DNA of 17,587 nucleotides, from NCBI GenBank assembly GCA_030641085.1, contig DAOWIC010000057.1:1-17587 (forward strand), written 5' to 3'. The DNA is from Calditrichota bacterium (GTDB lineage: Bacteria > Zixibacteria > MSB-5A5 > GN15 > FEB-12). Shown here one piece after another: positions 15,663-17,587 of this stretch (within the stretch, counting starts at the first letter, position 1; each line of letters begins with the position of its first letter). Both the position numbers and the translations under genes were made by a program. The notes under the pieces are model-generated. The model saw only the letters and a program-made list of their open reading frames with translations. It ran no database searches and was not told the DNA's origin.

Positions 15663-16782
15663 GAGGTGTCTCCTTCTCGTCAGCTTCTGGCCGATGATCA
15701 TGCCGGTGATACGCGTAGTAGGCGGCGCAGGCACCCTCGGATGAGACCATCGTTGCTCCCAGCGGAGACTGCGGCGTGCACTTGGTTCCGAAGGCGGCGC
15801 ATTCGTACGGTTTTTTCAAACCCTGCAGAACCAGTCCGGCAATACAGTCGGCCGGTTCCTCGACACTGGTCTGATCCATTTTGAACTGAGTCTCGGCATC
15901 AAAGCCGGCATATTTGCTTGTCAGTCGCAGGCCGCTCTGCGGTATCTCTCCAATTCCGCGCCACTTGCGATGTGTTACTTCAAAAACGCGCGCCACCAAT
16001 TCCTGCGCCTTCTCGTTGCCTTTTGGCGATACCACCCGGGCGTACCTGTTCTCGACCTCGGCCCGGCCCGCCTCGAGTTGTTTTACCGCGCCCAGAATAC
16101 CCTCGAGCAGATCAAGCGGCTCGAACCCGGTCACGACAATCGGGACGTTGTATTTCTCCGCAATCGGCTGATACATTTCCCAACCGGTAACTGCGCACAC
16201 ATGCCCGGCGGCCAGGTAGGCCTGGACACGATTTTGCGGCGAATCCAGCAGGGCCATCATCGCCGGCGGCACCAGCACGTGTGAAACGAGCAGGAAGAAA
16301 TTGGCCAGTTTCTCGCGATGCGCCTGCCAGACAGCCATAGCCGTCGACGGCGCGGTCGTCTCAAATCCGACGCCAAAAAATACAACCTGCTTATCTGGAT
16401 TCTCGCGAGCGATTTTCACCGCGTCGAGAGGTGAGTAAACAATTCGTACATCGCCACCGGCGGACTTGACCATAAACAGGTCGCGCTCCGAGCCGGGCAC
16501 GCGCAGCATGTCACCAAACGACGTGAAGATTACGTTCTCACGCGACGCGATTGCTACTGCCTTATCGATCAGCTCCAGTGGCGTTACACAGACCGGGCAG
16601 CCGGGACCGTGGACCAGCTCGATTTTATCCGGAAGCAGTTGATCGATACCGTGCTTGACAATCGAGTGGGTCTGACCGCCGCAGATCTCCATGATCACCC
16701 ACGGACGGGTTGTTACCGCCCGAATCTCATCAAGAATTGTCCGGGCTACTTTGGGATTGCGGAACTCGTCAAGATACTTCAT
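15652..16782 (-). CDS. hypD: Hydrogenase maturation protein HypD
   Basis: The product has 376 residues, normal for the family. HypD carries a [4Fe-4S] cluster and, with HypC, is the scaffold on which the Fe(CN)2CO group is assembled. Visible motifs are C-G-G-Q-T-H (34-39, with Cys34), GPGCPVCVTP (59-68, with Cys62 and Cys65), GFETTAP (139-145) and CAAFGTKCTP (328-337). The four C-terminal cluster cysteines are Cys313, Cys328, Cys335 and Cys352; the last is in E-G-A-C-A-A-Y-Y. Residues after about 360 form a short charged tail (RPEADEKETPREG). The start overlaps the hypC stop in ATGA, with GGTGAGG just upstream, so translation is coupled. All residues known to matter appear to be present. Confidence 0.98.
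   Translation of the reverse strand: MKYLDEFRNPKVARTILDEIRAVTTRPWVIMEICGGQTHSIVKHGIDQLLPDKIELVHGPGCPVCVTPLELIDKAVAIASRENVIFTSFGDMLRVPGSERDLFMVKSAGGDVRIVYSPLDAVKIARENPDKQVVFFGVGFETTAPSTAMAVWQAHREKLANFFLLVSHVLVPPAMMALLDSPQNRVQAYLAAGHVCAVTGWEMYQPIAEKYNVPIVVTGFEPLDLLEGILGAVKQLEAGRAEVENRYARVVSPKGNEKAQELVARVFEVTHRKWRGIGEIPQSGLRLTSKYAGFDAETQFKMDQTSVEEPADCIAGLVLQGLKKPYECAAFGTKCTPQSPLGATMVSSEGACAAYYAYHRHDHRPEADEKETPREG
15670..15675 (-). promoter_or_regulatory. Ribosome binding site of hypE
   Basis: AAGGAG on the minus strand lies seven bases before the GTG start of hypE, inside the end of hypD. It decides the start in favour of GTG at 15662. Confidence 0.75.
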
Positions 16783-17039
16783 TCATCCTCACCGAACGGA
16801 TTATCTTCGGCCTGCAGATCGATCATTTCTTCGTAGAGCTTGAGTGTTTTCTGCGCCTCGACTTCATCAATGATGTTGATCGCAAAGCCGGCGTGAACAA
16901 TAACATATTGTCCAAGCGTAACCTCGGGCACATATTCCAGGCAGGCACCGGCCACCGTGCCGGAGTAATCAATGCGCCCCATTTTCAGCCCCTCATCCTC
17001 TTTTATCTCGACAACTTTACCGGGTATAGCCAGACACAT
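16779..17039 (-). CDS. hypC: Hydrogenase maturation chaperone HypC (HypC/HybG/HupF family)
   Basis: The product has 86 residues. HypC binds the iron through its N-terminal Cys, pairs with HypD during assembly of Fe(CN)2CO, and delivers it to the hydrogenase large subunit precursor. The start M-C-L-A-I-P-G-K-V is diagnostic; Cys2 is the iron ligand after removal of Met1. GQYVIVHAGFAI (43-54) with His49 is the second family signature. The tail from about residue 70 is strongly acidic (QAEDNPFGEDE). GAGG lies six bases before the ATG. The gene follows hypF after 20 bases and overlaps hypD by 4 bases. Confidence 0.98.
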   Translation of the reverse strand: MCLAIPGKVVEIKEDEGLKMGRIDYSGTVAGACLEYVPEVTLGQYVIVHAGFAINIIDEVEAQKTLKLYEEMIDLQAEDNPFGEDE

Positions 17040-17059
17040 AGGAAACCTCGTAAGTAGTA

Positions 17060-17587
17060 TTAATCCTGAGAGATCGCGTCCGCGATCACCACCTGCCCCA
17101 GGGCCAGACCGCCATCGTTGGTCGGCACCTGCCGGTGACAGTAGACATTAAACTGCTCCCGCCTCAATCGGTCAAGGATATATTCAAAGAAGAACAGATT
17201 CTGATACACGCCGCCCGATAACGCCAGCCGATCACATCCCGTCTTCTCGCGGACCGCTATCGCGGCGTCCACAAACAGGTCGGCCAGGGCATAATGAAAA
17301 GCACCGGCGATTTCTCCCGGTTCAACGCCTGCTCCAACAGCGTCCACCACGCCTCGTACAAGGTTGTCTATCGGCAGGGCGCCCGTTGCGACGGCTTGAG
17401 AAATGCAGGGCAGCCTGAACTCAGTTGGGCGAGCGATCATTTCCAGCTTGATTGCGGCCTGCGCCTCGTAGTTAATCTCCCGGCAGAGATCGAGTAACGC
17501 CGCGACACCATCAAACAGTCGACCGCAGCTCGATGCCAGCGGTGAATTCAGCCCTTTGGCAATCATCTGCAGCGTAATATCCATCTC
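17060..17587 (-). CDS. hypF: Carbamoyltransferase HypF, C-terminal end only
   Basis: The gene enters from the right edge; 175 residues are visible of a protein that usually has about 750. HypF makes carbamoyl-AMP from carbamoyl phosphate and passes the carbamoyl group to the C-terminal Cys of HypE. The visible part is the end of the Kae1/TobZ-like domain: NSPLASSCGRLFDGVAALL, Y-E-A-Q-A-A-I-K-L-E, LALSGGVYQN, and P-T-N-D-G-G-L-A-L-G-Q near the end. The acylphosphatase, zinc-finger and YrdC-like domains would lie outside the window. The ATG at 17584 is internal, since the frame continues to the edge. It is the first visible gene of hypFCDE. Confidence 0.95.
   Translation of the reverse strand, partial: EMDITLQMIAKGLNSPLASSCGRLFDGVAALLDLCREINYEAQAAIKLEMIARPTEFRLPCISQAVATGALPIDNLVRGVVDAVGAGVEPGEIAGAFHYALADLFVDAAIAVREKTGCDRLALSGGVYQNLFFFEYILDRLRREQFNVYCHRQVPTNDGGLALGQVVIADAISQD

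Noticed and set aside
15663..15734. Upstream ATG for hypE at 15734
   Set aside because: It would add 24 Arg/Thr-rich residues unlike HypE and enlarge the overlap with hypD; the GTG at 15662 has a strong AAGGAG.
1..17587. CRISPR arrays, tRNA or rRNA genes, insertion sequences, phage or toxin-antitoxin genes
   Set aside because: The window was read for these on both strands; nearly all bases belong to the nine genes, and no direct-repeat array, cloverleaf or transposase motif was seen.

Overview
The window holds nine protein genes in two opposing blocks and almost no non-coding DNA. No rRNA, tRNA, CRISPR array, insertion sequence or origin was seen. Signal peptides, an outer-membrane barrel and fibronectin-III/TPR-rich secreted proteins point to a Gram-negative bacterium. 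By eye the DNA is moderately GC-rich. The style, with giant secreted proteins, FN3 modules ending in D-x-x-G-N-E-S and barrels ending in Phe, recalls uncultured members of the FCB group such as Zixibacteria-like lineages. That placement is an impression, not a result. The hyp genes imply that the organism makes a NiFe hydrogenase, but no hydrogenase subunit lies in the window.

Left block, plus strand, 1-13443. A giant gene cut by the left edge has at least 2565 codons: a long beta-rich region, then a helical/coiled-coil region, then FN3-like modules. It is followed with almost no spacing by an exported FN3 protein (7707-9680), an exported TPR protein (9670-11697) and a probable outer-membrane beta-barrel (11701-13443). 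The junctions are 8 bases, an 11-base overlap and 3 bases, so these four genes almost certainly form one operon ending at a hairpin at 13474-13499. My inference is that they make up an envelope or surface-assembly module: a barrel in the outer membrane, a TPR scaffold and FN3 protein in the periplasm or at the surface, and a giant exported substrate or filament. I do not recognise this combination as a named system, and it is the main candidate for something undescribed.

Middle, plus strand, 13566-14561. A stand-alone homocysteine S-methyltransferase domain (MetH N-terminal/BHMT type) has the Cys/Cys-Cys zinc site and an unusual Cys-Cys-Cys run. It has its own possible promoter and converges on the next block, with a short hairpin in the 36-base gap.

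Right block, minus strand, 17587-14598. Transcribed leftward, this is hypF (C-terminal end only, cut by the right edge), hypC, hypD and hypE, coupled by a 4-base and an 11-base overlap. HypC-HypD carries and builds the Fe(CN)2CO unit. HypF and HypE make the cyanide ligands from carbamoyl phosphate through the C-terminal Cys of HypE. All visible key residues are present. hypA and hypB are not in view.

The only stretches without genes are 13444-13565 (terminator hairpin and possible promoter), 14562-14597 (hairpin) and 17040-17059 (ribosome binding site of hypC).
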